Part shown: piece by piece, positions 33,430-41,198 of the stretch
Numbering within the stretch: the first letter of the stretch is position 1
How the letters are laid out: every line of letters begins with the position of its first letter
Assembly: GCA_030428885.1 (NCBI GenBank)
Contig: JAUIEJ010000004.1
Coordinates: forward strand, 390,098 to 454,097
Direction of reading: 5' to 3'
DNA from: Gemmatimonadota bacterium
GTDB taxonomy: Bacteria; Gemmatimonadota; Gemmatimonadetes; Longimicrobiales; Gaopeijiaceae
DNA length: 64,000 nucleotides
Translations under genes and position numbers: made by a program
Notes under the pieces: generated by a model
Database searches by the model: none
The model's input: only the letters and a program-made list of their open reading frames with translations
What the model was told of the DNA's origin: nothing

Positions 33430-35250
33430 ATGAAAGCCTCCGCCGTCCTGGCCGTCGCCCTCGCCCTCGTGGCCTGCGGCGACTCGTCATCCGGCCCCCG
33501 GGCGAATCCCGCGGTGCCCCTGGAATTCGTCCACGATCCCGGCAGCCCCGCGTACGTGTCCGTGGCCGGCGGGCGGCTTTCCGTTCGCTTCCGGGCCCGC
33601 TCCGGACGGGTCGACGCGGCCCGCATCGTGTCCGGCGAAGACACCGTTCTCATGCACTTCCAGATGGTGGTGGATGGCGCCGCGGTGTGGCGGGCCGCCA
33701 CGAACCCGAACCTGGGGCGTTATTCCATCGAGGTCGACACCCCCGACTCCACGGCGGTCTTCGGTCCGTACGACGCACCGGCCGACCCCTTCACGTCGGT
33801 GGAGTGGGTCGGCGGATCGGTGGGGTATCAGATCTTCCCCGAGCGCTTCGCCAACGGCGACCCCACCAACGATTCCCTGGCCCTGGCCACCGACGAGTAC
33901 GTGTTCCGCGATCCGTCCCTCGGCCGCACCGAACCGACCCTGTCGCCGTGGGACGGCGAGGTGGGGGAGAGCCACTGCTGTCACCAGTACTTCGGCGGCG
34001 ACCTCCAGGGGGTGATGGACCGGATGGATCACCTGGAGTCGCTGGGCGTGGGGGTCGTCTACCTGAACCCCATCTTCGTCTCGGGCTCGGCCCACGGGTA
34101 CGATACGTTCGACTATCGGCGCGTGGCGCCTCACCTGGGCGATTCCACGGTCCTGCGCGCGCTTCTGGATGACGCCCACGCCCGGGGAATCCGGGTGATC
34201 TGGGACTTCGTGCCGAACCACGTGGGCATCGGCCATTGGGCGTTCCAGGATGCCGTGGCCCAGGGGGAGGCGAGTGACACGTGGGACTGGTTCACCTTCC
34301 GGGTGCCGGCGGACTCGATCCGGGTGGGCGACGAGGAGGACTACGCCGCCTGGTGGAACTTCGGCTCCCTTCCGGAACTCCGCACCGACAACCCCGACGT
34401 CATGGAGCACCTCCTGGAGGTGGCCACGGGGTGGACCCGGTTCGGCTTCGACGGGATCCGGGTGGATGTGGCCGCCGACCTGAACAACCGGGCGGGGTTC
34501 TTTCCCACCTGGAGAGCGGCGGTGAAGGCCGTGGACCCCGACGTGTACCTCCTGGGCGAGGTGTGGGAGCAGGATCCGTCGTGGCTCCGGGGCGACGAAT
34601 TCGATGCCCTCATGAACTACCCCCTGGGACAGGGCGTGGTGGAGCCCTTCGCCCGGGGAGAATGGAGCGCCACCCAGGCGACGGCCGGCCTGGCCGAGCA
34701 GTACGCCCTCTACCCCGAGGCGTCGGTGGCCATGGCCTTCAACCTGATGAGTTCCCACGACAACGACCGCCTCCTCACCAAGATGGGCGGCGGCGACCTC
34801 GGAGCGACGGCGTCGGAGGAGTCCCGGGCTCGCCATCGCCTCGCCGCGGCCCTGCTCTACGCCCTGCCCGGCATGCCAGTGACGTTCCAGGGGGACGAGT
34901 GCGCGTTCCTGGGCACATCGGAGGGCCGGCACACGGCCCGGTATCCCATGCAGTGGGACGCGTGCGATCCGGAATTCCTGGACCACTACCGCACTCTGGG
35001 CACGCTGCGGAGCGCCGTGCCGGCCCTGACCCATCCCGCGTGGCGCACCTATCGGGACGCGGGCGACCTGCTGGCCTTCTACCGGGGCGAGCCCGGCCCG
35101 GGAGAGGTCCTGGCCGCGTTCAACAACACCGGGGCCGACGCCGTGCTCGCGCTTCCCGGGGGCACCTGGACCGACCGGGCGGCGGGTGGGGAATTCGAGA
35201 CCGATGTCACCGTGCCCGCCCTGGGGTGGCGGGTGCTGGAGCGGAACTGA
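33430..35250 (+). CDS. GH13 alpha-amylase-family lipoprotein (neopullulanase/cyclomaltodextrinase-like)
   Basis: A 606-residue exported glycoside hydrolase with the lipobox ALVAC at the signal end. An N-terminal beta domain (residues about 25-115) precedes the barrel, as in neopullulanases. Catalytic residues are all visible: nucleophile Asp346 in GFDGIRVDVAADLN, acid/base Glu377 in YLLGEVWEQ, and Asp444 in MSSHDNDRLL. The family regions GVVYLNPIF, VIWDFVPNHVG and GMPVTFQGDECA are present. It should cleave alpha-1,4 and perhaps alpha-1,6 links of maltooligosaccharides in the periplasm or at the surface. The ATG at 33430 gives the compact signal peptide; another in-frame ATG lies at 33421. Confidence 0.93.
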   Translation: MKASAVLAVALALVACGDSSSGPRANPAVPLEFVHDPGSPAYVSVAGGRLSVRFRARSGRVDAARIVSGEDTVLMHFQMVVDGAAVWRAATNPNLGRYSIEVDTPDSTAVFGPYDAPADPFTSVEWVGGSVGYQIFPERFANGDPTNDSLALATDEYVFRDPSLGRTEPTLSPWDGEVGESHCCHQYFGGDLQGVMDRMDHLESLGVGVVYLNPIFVSGSAHGYDTFDYRRVAPHLGDSTVLRALLDDAHARGIRVIWDFVPNHVGIGHWAFQDAVAQGEASDTWDWFTFRVPADSIRVGDEEDYAAWWNFGSLPELRTDNPDVMEHLLEVATGWTRFGFDGIRVDVAADLNNRAGFFPTWRAAVKAVDPDVYLLGEVWEQDPSWLRGDEFDALMNYPLGQGVVEPFARGEWSATQATAGLAEQYALYPEASVAMAFNLMSSHDNDRLLTKMGGGDLGATASEESRARHRLAAALLYALPGMPVTFQGDECAFLGTSEGRHTARYPMQWDACDPEFLDHYRTLGTLRSAVPALTHPAWRTYRDAGDLLAFYRGEPGPGEVLAAFNNTGADAVLALPGGTWTDRAAGGEFETDVTVPALGWRVLERN

Positions 35251-35260
35251 CGGGCGGCCT

Positions 35261-35767
35261 TCAGCCCGCCAGCCACCCCACCGGGGTGTCCATCCATTCC
35301 AGGCGCTCCACCGTGACCGTGTGCCCGTCGCCGTCCCGGAGCATCACGCCCTCCAGAACCAGGTCCCCCCGGGCGTCCCACACGTCGGTTCCCGGTCGGA
35401 TGGTCACGGTGGCCGTCCCTCCCACGGCCCGGTAGGTGCGGTCGACCCGGGGTCCCCCGTTCTCGATGACGTCGTCGCAGATGGCGTCGCTGATGCGGCT
35501 CCCTACCTCGACCTCCAGGGTCACGCCGGCGTCGGGGAGCGGCAACACCGTCGTCGTGGTGTCGCCCGACGCGGTGGCCGCCGCCACGAGCCCCGCGGTG
35601 GTGAACGTCAGGAGGACCTCGTCGGCCCCGTCCACCGCGTAGAAGTAGACGTCACCGCATCCGCCCTGATGGGCGAAGCGGGTTTCGAAGTCGGGCCCCA
35701 GGAGGTCGGACGAGCACGCCGCCAGACCCAGCGCTGCCACGGCGGCGAAGAGGGACACGAGACGCAT
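35261..35767 (-). CDS. Small lipoprotein, function unknown
   Basis: A 168-residue protein with a lipobox signal (GLAACS, Cys18). The mature part is beta-rich with three more cysteines (GGCGDVYFYAV, DAICDDV). The middle has TVLPLPDAGVTLEVEVG and the end VLRDGDGHTVTVERLEW-like strands. No family is recognised. It ends 10 bp from the converging GH13 gene. A terminator hairpin for the upstream deoxyhypusine-synthase-like gene lies between the two minus-strand genes, so it is transcribed separately. Confidence 0.65.
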   Translation of the reverse strand: MRLVSLFAAVAALGLAACSSDLLGPDFETRFAHQGGCGDVYFYAVDGADEVLLTFTTAGLVAAATASGDTTTTVLPLPDAGVTLEVEVGSRISDAICDDVIENGGPRVDRTYRAVGGTATVTIRPGTDVWDARGDLVLEGVMLRDGDGHTVTVERLEWMDTPVGWLAG

Positions 35768-35820
35768 GCGGGACTCCGTGACGGGGATCCGAGAGGCGGG
35801 ATGCACACCGATGAATACGA

Positions 35821-35852
35821 TCGGCCCGGGTGCATCGAGACACCCGGGCCGA
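35821..35852 (-). terminator. Intrinsic terminator-like hairpin after the deoxyhypusine-synthase-like gene
   Basis: A perfect 12-bp stem (TCGGCCCGGGTG at 35821-35832 with CACCCGGGCCGA at 35841-35852) with an 8-nt loop lies 25 bp past the stop of the minus-strand gene at 35878. The following minus-strand bases (ATCGTATTCATCG) contain scattered T but no clean U-tract. Confidence 0.65.
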
Positions 35853-35877
35853 AATCCCGTCGGATCGTCCCCTCCCG

Positions 35878-36852
35878 TCAGTCTCCCAGGACGTAGGCGA
35901 AGATCAGGGGGGCCACGATCATGGCGTCGGAATTGATGAAGAACTTCGGTGTGCCCGGCTCCAGCTTGCCCCAGGTGATCTTCTCGTTCGGCGGCGCACC
36001 CGAGTACCCGCCGTACGACGTGGCGGCGTCGGTGATCTGGGCGAAGTAGCCCCAGAACGGCACGTCTTCCTGCATGTCCTGGATGATGGAGGGTACGGTG
36101 CAGATGGCGAAGTCGCCGGCGATGCCGCCGCCGATCTGGAAGAAGCCCACCGAGGGCACCTCGCCCCCGCCGTGGTTCGCCCGGTACCACTGGATCAGGT
36201 CGGCGAACTGTTCCGTGCCGCTCTTCACGCACTGGTGGTGGGGCACGTTCCCCATGAGGACGTTGGCGGCGAACATGTTGCCGGTGGTGGAGTCCTCCCA
36301 CCCCGGCGACCAGACGGGCACCCCCATCTCGGCGGCGGCCAGCATCCACGAGTGGGCCGGGTCGACCTGGTAGTGGGGTTCGAGCTCGCCGCTCTTGAGC
36401 AGGTCGAAGAGGAACTCGTAGGGCAGTTTGCGGTCCCCGTTCTCGCACGCCGCCGCCCACCGCGCGATGAGACGCCGCTCCAGATGCCGCATGACGTCTT
36501 CCGGGATGCAGGTGTCGGTGACCCGGTTCATGCCCCGGTCGTAGAGGGCCTGTTCGTCGTCGGCCGACAGCGCCCGCCAGTCGTGGATGATCTCGTACTC
36601 GTCGTGGGCCACGAGGTTGAAGACGTCCTCCTCCAGATTGGCGCCGGTGCACGAAATGGCGTGGACCTTCCCCTCCCGGATCATGCGGGCCAGGATGATG
36701 CCCAGCTCGCCGGTGGACATGGCTCCGGCCAGGGTGACCATCATCTTGCCCCCGGCCTCCAGGTGCTCCCCCCACGCCTTCGCCGCCGCCACGGTCTCCC
36801 GGGCGTTGAAGTGCAGGTAGTGGGTCTCCATGAAGCGGCGAATGTCGCCCAT
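35878..36852 (-). CDS. Deoxyhypusine synthase-like protein (candidate bacterial polyamine enzyme)
   Basis: A 324-residue NAD-dependent DHS-family protein. It has GGKMMVTLAGAMSTGELGII, HAISCTGANLEEDVFNLVAH, the mid-region VPVWSPGWEDSTTGN, FFQIGGGIAGDFAICTVP, and the catalytic-lysine block ITWGKLEPG with Lys296, equivalent to the spermidine-butylamine-accepting lysine of eukaryotic DHS. The eukaryotic protein substrate eIF5A is not expected in bacteria. Known bacterial DHS homologues have been linked to homospermidine or other polyamine transfers, so a polyamine role is plausible. It lies 87 bp downstream of the aquaporin gene and is followed by a terminator. Family membership is firm; the reaction is open. 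Confidence 0.88.
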   Translation of the reverse strand: MGDIRRFMETHYLHFNARETVAAAKAWGEHLEAGGKMMVTLAGAMSTGELGIILARMIREGKVHAISCTGANLEEDVFNLVAHDEYEIIHDWRALSADDEQALYDRGMNRVTDTCIPEDVMRHLERRLIARWAAACENGDRKLPYEFLFDLLKSGELEPHYQVDPAHSWMLAAAEMGVPVWSPGWEDSTTGNMFAANVLMGNVPHHQCVKSGTEQFADLIQWYRANHGGGEVPSVGFFQIGGGIAGDFAICTVPSIIQDMQEDVPFWGYFAQITDAATSYGGYSGAPPNEKITWGKLEPGTPKFFINSDAMIVAPLIFAYVLGD

Positions 36853-36939
36853 GCCGCGAACTCCTCGGTGGGGTTGTGGAAGGGTTGGATCAGCGGAATG
36901 TGGAGGGCCCCCGTGAAGTGGGGAACCCGGGCCCCGAGC

Positions 36940-37665
36940 TCAGTCGTCGGCCCCGCTGGTGGGGAACCAGCTTCGGTAGGCCAGTCCCGCCGCCATTCCC
37001 CCCACGATGGGGGCTACCCAGAAGAGCCAGAGCTGGGAGATGGCCCAGCCGCCCACGAAGAGGGCCGGGCCCGTGCTCCGGGCGGGGTTGACCGACAGGT
37101 TCGTGACGGGAATCCCGATGAGGTGGATCAGGGTGAGGCCGAGTCCGATGGCCAGCGGCGCGAAGCCCGCCGGTGCCCGGGGGTCGGTGGCGCCCATGAT
37201 GATGAAGAGGAACGCGAAGGTCAGCACCACCTCGGCCACCAGGGCCGCCACCATGGTGTAGCCGCCGGGGGAGTGATCTCCATAGCCGTTGGCCGCGAAA
37301 CCCGCCGACAGGTCGAAGGAGGCCGAGGGCCCCATGCCGGTGGTGCCGCTGGCGATGACGTACAACACGGCCGCCGCCAGCACGGCTCCCACGAGCTGGG
37401 CCCCGATGTAGGGTGCGGCTTCCCCCGAGGGATGCCGACCGCCGGCCACGAGTCCCAGGGTCACGGCGGGATTCAGGTGACACCCCGAGATGTGGCCGAT
37501 GGCGTAGGCCATGGTGAGGACCGTGAGTCCGAAGGCCAGAGCGACCCCCAGAAGCCCGATGCCCACGTCGGGATACCCCGCGGCCAGAACTGCGGCCCCA
37601 CACCCTCCGAACACCAGCCAGAACGTCCCGAACACCTCGGCGATCATCTTCTTCGACAGGCTCAT
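36940..37665 (-). CDS. aqpZ: Aquaporin Z-type water channel
   Basis: A 241-residue MIP-family channel with six helices. The two pore motifs are HLNPAVT and SVNPARS. The selectivity-filter positions match water channels: a phenylalanine/leucine-rich helix 2, His in [12 protein letters not shown], Thr in the same segment, and Arg in NPARS. This block is nearly identical in layout to E. coli AqpZ. The ATG at 37663-37665 is chosen because GGAGGAAC lies just upstream and [15 protein letters not shown] is the family start. It probably provides rapid osmotic water flow; no glycerol genes adjoin it. Confidence 0.95.
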   Translation of the reverse strand: MSLSKKMIAEVFGTFWLVFGGCGAAVLAAGYPDVGIGLLGVALAFGLTVLTMAYAIGHISGCHLNPAVTLGLVAGGRHPSGEAAPYIGAQLVGAVLAAAVLYVIASGTTGMGPSASFDLSAGFAANGYGDHSPGGYTMVAALVAEVVLTFAFLFIIMGATDPRAPAGFAPLAIGLGLTLIHLIGIPVTNLSVNPARSTGPALFVGGWAISQLWLFWVAPIVGGMAAGLAYRSWFPTSGADD

Positions 37666-37728
37666 GCGTTCCTCCGCGCCGTTGCGGCGCCCTGAAATGT
37701 GGACCCGTGCCACCCGTCCCGTGTGGGA

Positions 37729-39327
37729 TCATCGGCTCTTGAGCAGCACCCTCCCGGCCAGGGCTCCGGTGAAGTCGCCGTCGGCGATGGCGGGCTCTCC
37801 GTTCACCACCACCCAGGCCATGCCCTGAGAGAGGTGATGGGGGTCGGTGAACTGGGACTCCGTATGGACCCGCGCGAGATCGAAGACGGCCAGATCGGCC
37901 ACGGCCCCGACCCGGATCACCCCTCGATCGGGCATGCGATACACCTGGGCCGGTAGCGACGTCATGGACCGGATGGCCGCCTCGAGATCGACCACACCGA
38001 GCTCCCGGACGTAGGTCTCGAGCTTGCGGGTGAAGGCGGCGTACGAGCGGGGGTGGGGGACTCCCTCCTGCCACGGCACCAGGTCGCCGTCCGACGACGT
38101 CATGGTGAACGGCTGCACCATGATGGCCCGCACGTCGTCGTCGTGCATGTTGAACGAGACGATGCTGGGCGACCCCTGACGGAAGAGGTCCAACGCCGCG
38201 TCCACCGGGTGGAGGCCTCGCTCCCGGGCGACCGCCGCCAGGGTGCGGCCTTCGATGGAGGCGTCGTCCCGGAAGCGCCGGAACTGGATGCGGTCGGCCC
38301 CACCCCGCCGGGCCAGGTTCTCCACCACGGCCTCCCGGATCCTGGCCAGGTCGTCGGGACGGGCCAGGCGTGCCTGGAGGGAATCCCCCCCGCCGGCCTG
38401 GGCCCAGCGGGGCAGCAGAGCGGCGGTGAGGCCCGTGGCCGACGCCGGATACGGGTACTGGTCGGCGTACACCTCCACGCCCTCGGCCCGGGCTTGCTCC
38501 AGCCGGCGGATCAGGGCCATGGAGAAGCCCCACACGGGGGGGCCCAGGGCCTTGGCGTGGGTCCACACGCCGGCGATCCCCGCTTCCCGGGCCACCGTGA
38601 TCACCTCGTCCACGGCGGCCACGACACCGATGGTGTAGTCCGACTCGTCCCGGATGTGGCTCTGATAGGCGCCCCCGAACGGCGCCACCACCTTGGCCAG
38701 TTCCACGAGTTCCCGGGTGTCGGAGTAGCTCCCGGGGGCGTAGAAGGGCCCGCTGGACAGCCCCCAGGCGCCGGCCTCCATGCCGGCCCGGACGAGACCC
38801 CGCATGCGCTCGAGTTCGGCGTCCGACGCCAGGCGGTCGTCCATGCCCATGACCTCGCCCCGCACGGACCCGTGGCTGATGAACGGCGCCGCGTTGACCC
38901 CGAGACCGTGCTCCAGGAGGGCGGTGCGCTGGGCGGCGATGTCCACGGGCCCGCCCCCGTCGGGGTTCACGAACACGGTGGTGATGCCCTGGGCCAGGAG
39001 GGGGCGGGCATGGCTCAGCCCCTGGGAGGCGAGACCGCCCCCGGCGTGGCTGTGGGTGTCGATGAACCCCGGGGTGACCAGGAGTCCCTCGGCGTCGATG
39101 GTCCGGGACGCCGTGGCGCCCGAGAGATCCCCCACGGCGGCGATGCGGTCGCCTCGGATCCCGATGTCGGCGCGAAACCACGGGTTGCCCGTGCCGTCGA
39201 CGACCCGCCCGTGGCGAATGAGGACGTCGAACGACGCTCCCGTGGCCTGGGCTGTGGACGCGCGGGGACTGGAGGCCAGAGCCGCCGCGGCAACGAGCGC
39301 CGCCGCCAGGACGGCGCGCCCTCTCAT
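37729..39327 (-). CDS. Exported D-aminoacylase-like amidohydrolase
   Basis: A 532-residue amidohydrolase of the N-acyl-D-amino-acid deacylase group with a signal peptide (LVAAAALASSPRAS). The metal sites are partly visible: DTHSHAG (two His), SHIRDES and THAKALG (two His), and SSDGDL (catalytic Asp). The bridging Cys of classical D-aminoacylase (VGNCG) is replaced by Asp in VFVNPDGGG, so metal binding may differ. The C-terminal GAVADLAVFDLARVHT is the usual composite-domain ending. Its ATG overlaps the stop of the gamma-glutamyltransferase gene by 4 bp, suggesting joint degradation of gamma-glutamyl or D-amino-acid peptides, for instance from cell walls. The exact substrate is unknown. Confidence 0.88.
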   Translation of the reverse strand: MRGRAVLAAALVAAAALASSPRASTAQATGASFDVLIRHGRVVDGTGNPWFRADIGIRGDRIAAVGDLSGATASRTIDAEGLLVTPGFIDTHSHAGGGLASQGLSHARPLLAQGITTVFVNPDGGGPVDIAAQRTALLEHGLGVNAAPFISHGSVRGEVMGMDDRLASDAELERMRGLVRAGMEAGAWGLSSGPFYAPGSYSDTRELVELAKVVAPFGGAYQSHIRDESDYTIGVVAAVDEVITVAREAGIAGVWTHAKALGPPVWGFSMALIRRLEQARAEGVEVYADQYPYPASATGLTAALLPRWAQAGGGDSLQARLARPDDLARIREAVVENLARRGGADRIQFRRFRDDASIEGRTLAAVARERGLHPVDAALDLFRQGSPSIVSFNMHDDDVRAIMVQPFTMTSSDGDLVPWQEGVPHPRSYAAFTRKLETYVRELGVVDLEAAIRSMTSLPAQVYRMPDRGVIRVGAVADLAVFDLARVHTESQFTDPHHLSQGMAWVVVNGEPAIADGDFTGALAGRVLLKSR

Positions 39328-41063
39328 CGATTCCCCCCGGGCGCCACGGCGGCGCCCTCCCAGTCCGGATCGGCCGCCCCTTCCCACACCCCCGTATCGG
39401 CATGCCAGCGCACGGCGTGGACGCGCCCGAACGCTCCGTCCCGATCCACGGCGTCCACCTCGATCCCCTCGGCCCGGAGCGCCTCCACGGCGTCGTCCAT
39501 GAAGCCCATGCCCGTGCCCACCTCCAGCGCCACGGCGGTGGCGGCGTCCGGGTCTCCGCCCACGGTCTGGCTCGGGAAGTCGGGGACGATGCGGGGGGCC
39601 CGCAGGGCGTCTTCCAGGGTCATGCCCCGGTCGATCACCCGACTGATCACGGCCACGATGGCGGTGGGGATCCGGCCCCCGCCGGCGGCTCCCAGGGCCA
39701 GGAACGGCGCCCCGTCCCGCTCCACCATGAAGGGGGAGATGTGGGAACGGGCCCGTTCGCCCGCCTCCATGCGACCCAGATAGCCCCCCAACGTGGCGGC
39801 GTAGAGGAATCCGAGTCCGGGCGTCACCACCTTGGACCCCATGTTCGGACCCAGGGACTGGGTGAGGGCCACCACCATGCCCGAGCCGTCCGCCGCGGTG
39901 AGGTGGGTGGTGTGTCCGTCTTCGGCCAGGGCGAGCCGCGCGCCCGGACCCGACGGCGCCGCGGCCGAGGCCCCGACCATGGCGGACACCCGCATCATGG
40001 GGGCCCGCTCGGCGGCCCACGCCTTGGAGGTGAGGCGGGCGGCGTCGTCCATGGAGTCCTGGTTGGGCCGATCCAGGTACCCCACACGGATGGCCTCGGC
40101 CACCGCCAGGGCCCAGTCGTCTTCGTCCAGGGCCCCCATGTCCAGCGTCTCCAGGAGCTGAAGGATCTCGATGGTGATGGCCCCGTACGACGGCACCCAC
40201 AGCCCCACGAGATCGTGTCCCCGGTACGATCCGGTGACGATCTCCGAGCGTTCGGCCTCGTAGGCGGCCAGCGCCTCGAGGGTGACGGCCCCGTCGTGGG
40301 CCGCCATGTCGGCGGCCATGGCCTCGGCGATGGGGCCCCGGTAGAAGGCGTCGTGCCCGCCGTCGGCGATGGTCCGGAGGGTGGACGCCAGATCGGGCTG
40401 GACGAACCGCTCCCCCGGGGCGCGGGTCTCGCCGGCGGCGTTCAGGAACACGCCCGACGTGCCCTCGAACTCCCGGATCTCGTCGACGGCGGCGGCGTGG
40501 CGACCCGCCTCGTTGGGAAGGACGTCGAAGCCGTCTTCGGCCAGGGCGATGGCCGGGGCCATGACGGTGGCCCGGTCCAGGGACCCGTGCTCCTCCAGGG
40601 CCCGGAGGAGGGCCGCCGGAACCCCGGGCACCCCCACGGTGGGGTACCCGTAGCCCGCCTGGGGGGCCGTGTCGGGGTCGTAGGTGGCCGGCGCCTGGGT
40701 CGTGCCGTCGATCCCCACGTGGGAGCCGTCGGGAAGCCGGATCAGGATCTGGGCCCGCCCCCCCAGGCCGCTCATGGTGGGTTCCACCACGGCGAGGGCG
40801 AAGGCCGCGGCCACCGCCGCGTCCACGGCGTTGCCGCCCTGCTCGAGCATGGCCGCGCCGGCCTGGGCCGCCAGGGGCTGGGCCGCGGCCACCACGCCCC
40901 GGGCGGAGCGGGCCACCTGGCCGGGGGTCGATCCCGCTTCCGCCACGTCGGCCGTTCCGGCCGCGCCGGCGCCCTCCGGAGCGCCTCCGCCACAAGCGGC
41001 GAGGGAGGCCGTGAGGAGTCCCACGAACAACGGAGAGAGAGAACGAACGGACAGCCTCGACAT
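39324..41063 (-). CDS. ggt: Gamma-glutamyltransferase-family lipoprotein
   Basis: A 579-residue N-terminal-nucleophile hydrolase with a lipoprotein signal (LLTASLAAC). Early motifs are ARGVVAAAQPLAAQAGAAMLEQGGNAVDAAVAAAFAL and VEPTMSGLGG, in the order of GGT large subunits. The self-cleavage site is GH/TTHLTAADG with Thr385 as the predicted nucleophile of the small subunit. Later motifs SHISPFMVERDG and LGAAGGGRIPTAI match the GGGR oxyanion region in modified form. It would hydrolyse or transfer gamma-glutamyl groups in the envelope. It is the first gene of an operon with the amidohydrolase (ATGA overlap). The lipidated form and the weakly matching SMSP-type loop (NMGSKVVTP) are noteworthy. 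Confidence 0.9.
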   Translation of the reverse strand: MSRLSVRSLSPLFVGLLTASLAACGGGAPEGAGAAGTADVAEAGSTPGQVARSARGVVAAAQPLAAQAGAAMLEQGGNAVDAAVAAAFALAVVEPTMSGLGGRAQILIRLPDGSHVGIDGTTQAPATYDPDTAPQAGYGYPTVGVPGVPAALLRALEEHGSLDRATVMAPAIALAEDGFDVLPNEAGRHAAAVDEIREFEGTSGVFLNAAGETRAPGERFVQPDLASTLRTIADGGHDAFYRGPIAEAMAADMAAHDGAVTLEALAAYEAERSEIVTGSYRGHDLVGLWVPSYGAITIEILQLLETLDMGALDEDDWALAVAEAIRVGYLDRPNQDSMDDAARLTSKAWAAERAPMMRVSAMVGASAAAPSGPGARLALAEDGHTTHLTAADGSGMVVALTQSLGPNMGSKVVTPGLGFLYAATLGGYLGRMEAGERARSHISPFMVERDGAPFLALGAAGGGRIPTAIVAVISRVIDRGMTLEDALRAPRIVPDFPSQTVGGDPDAATAVALEVGTGMGFMDDAVEALRAEGIEVDAVDRDGAFGRVHAVRWHADTGVWEGAADPDWEGAAVAPGGNR

Positions 41064-41198
41064 GGATTCTCCCGGACGGGGGCGGACGGAGCCGACGACG
41101 GCGCCCGGAGATTGTGCGGTGCGGCGCGGTCTGCGGCAACACGGATCGATGCCGCCTCCGGAGGCACCCGGCGACGCTCCGGGGGGTACGGCCCCGCC

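Noticed and set aside
35878..36852. Genuine deoxyhypusine synthase acting on eIF5A
   Set aside because: Family match is clear, but eIF5A is not expected in a bacterium, so the eukaryotic reaction was not assigned.
36890..39403. 837-residue minus-strand frame over aquaporin and amidohydrolase genes
   Set aside because: Shadow frame with Gly/Arg/His-rich composition; both underlying genes have full family motifs in another frame.
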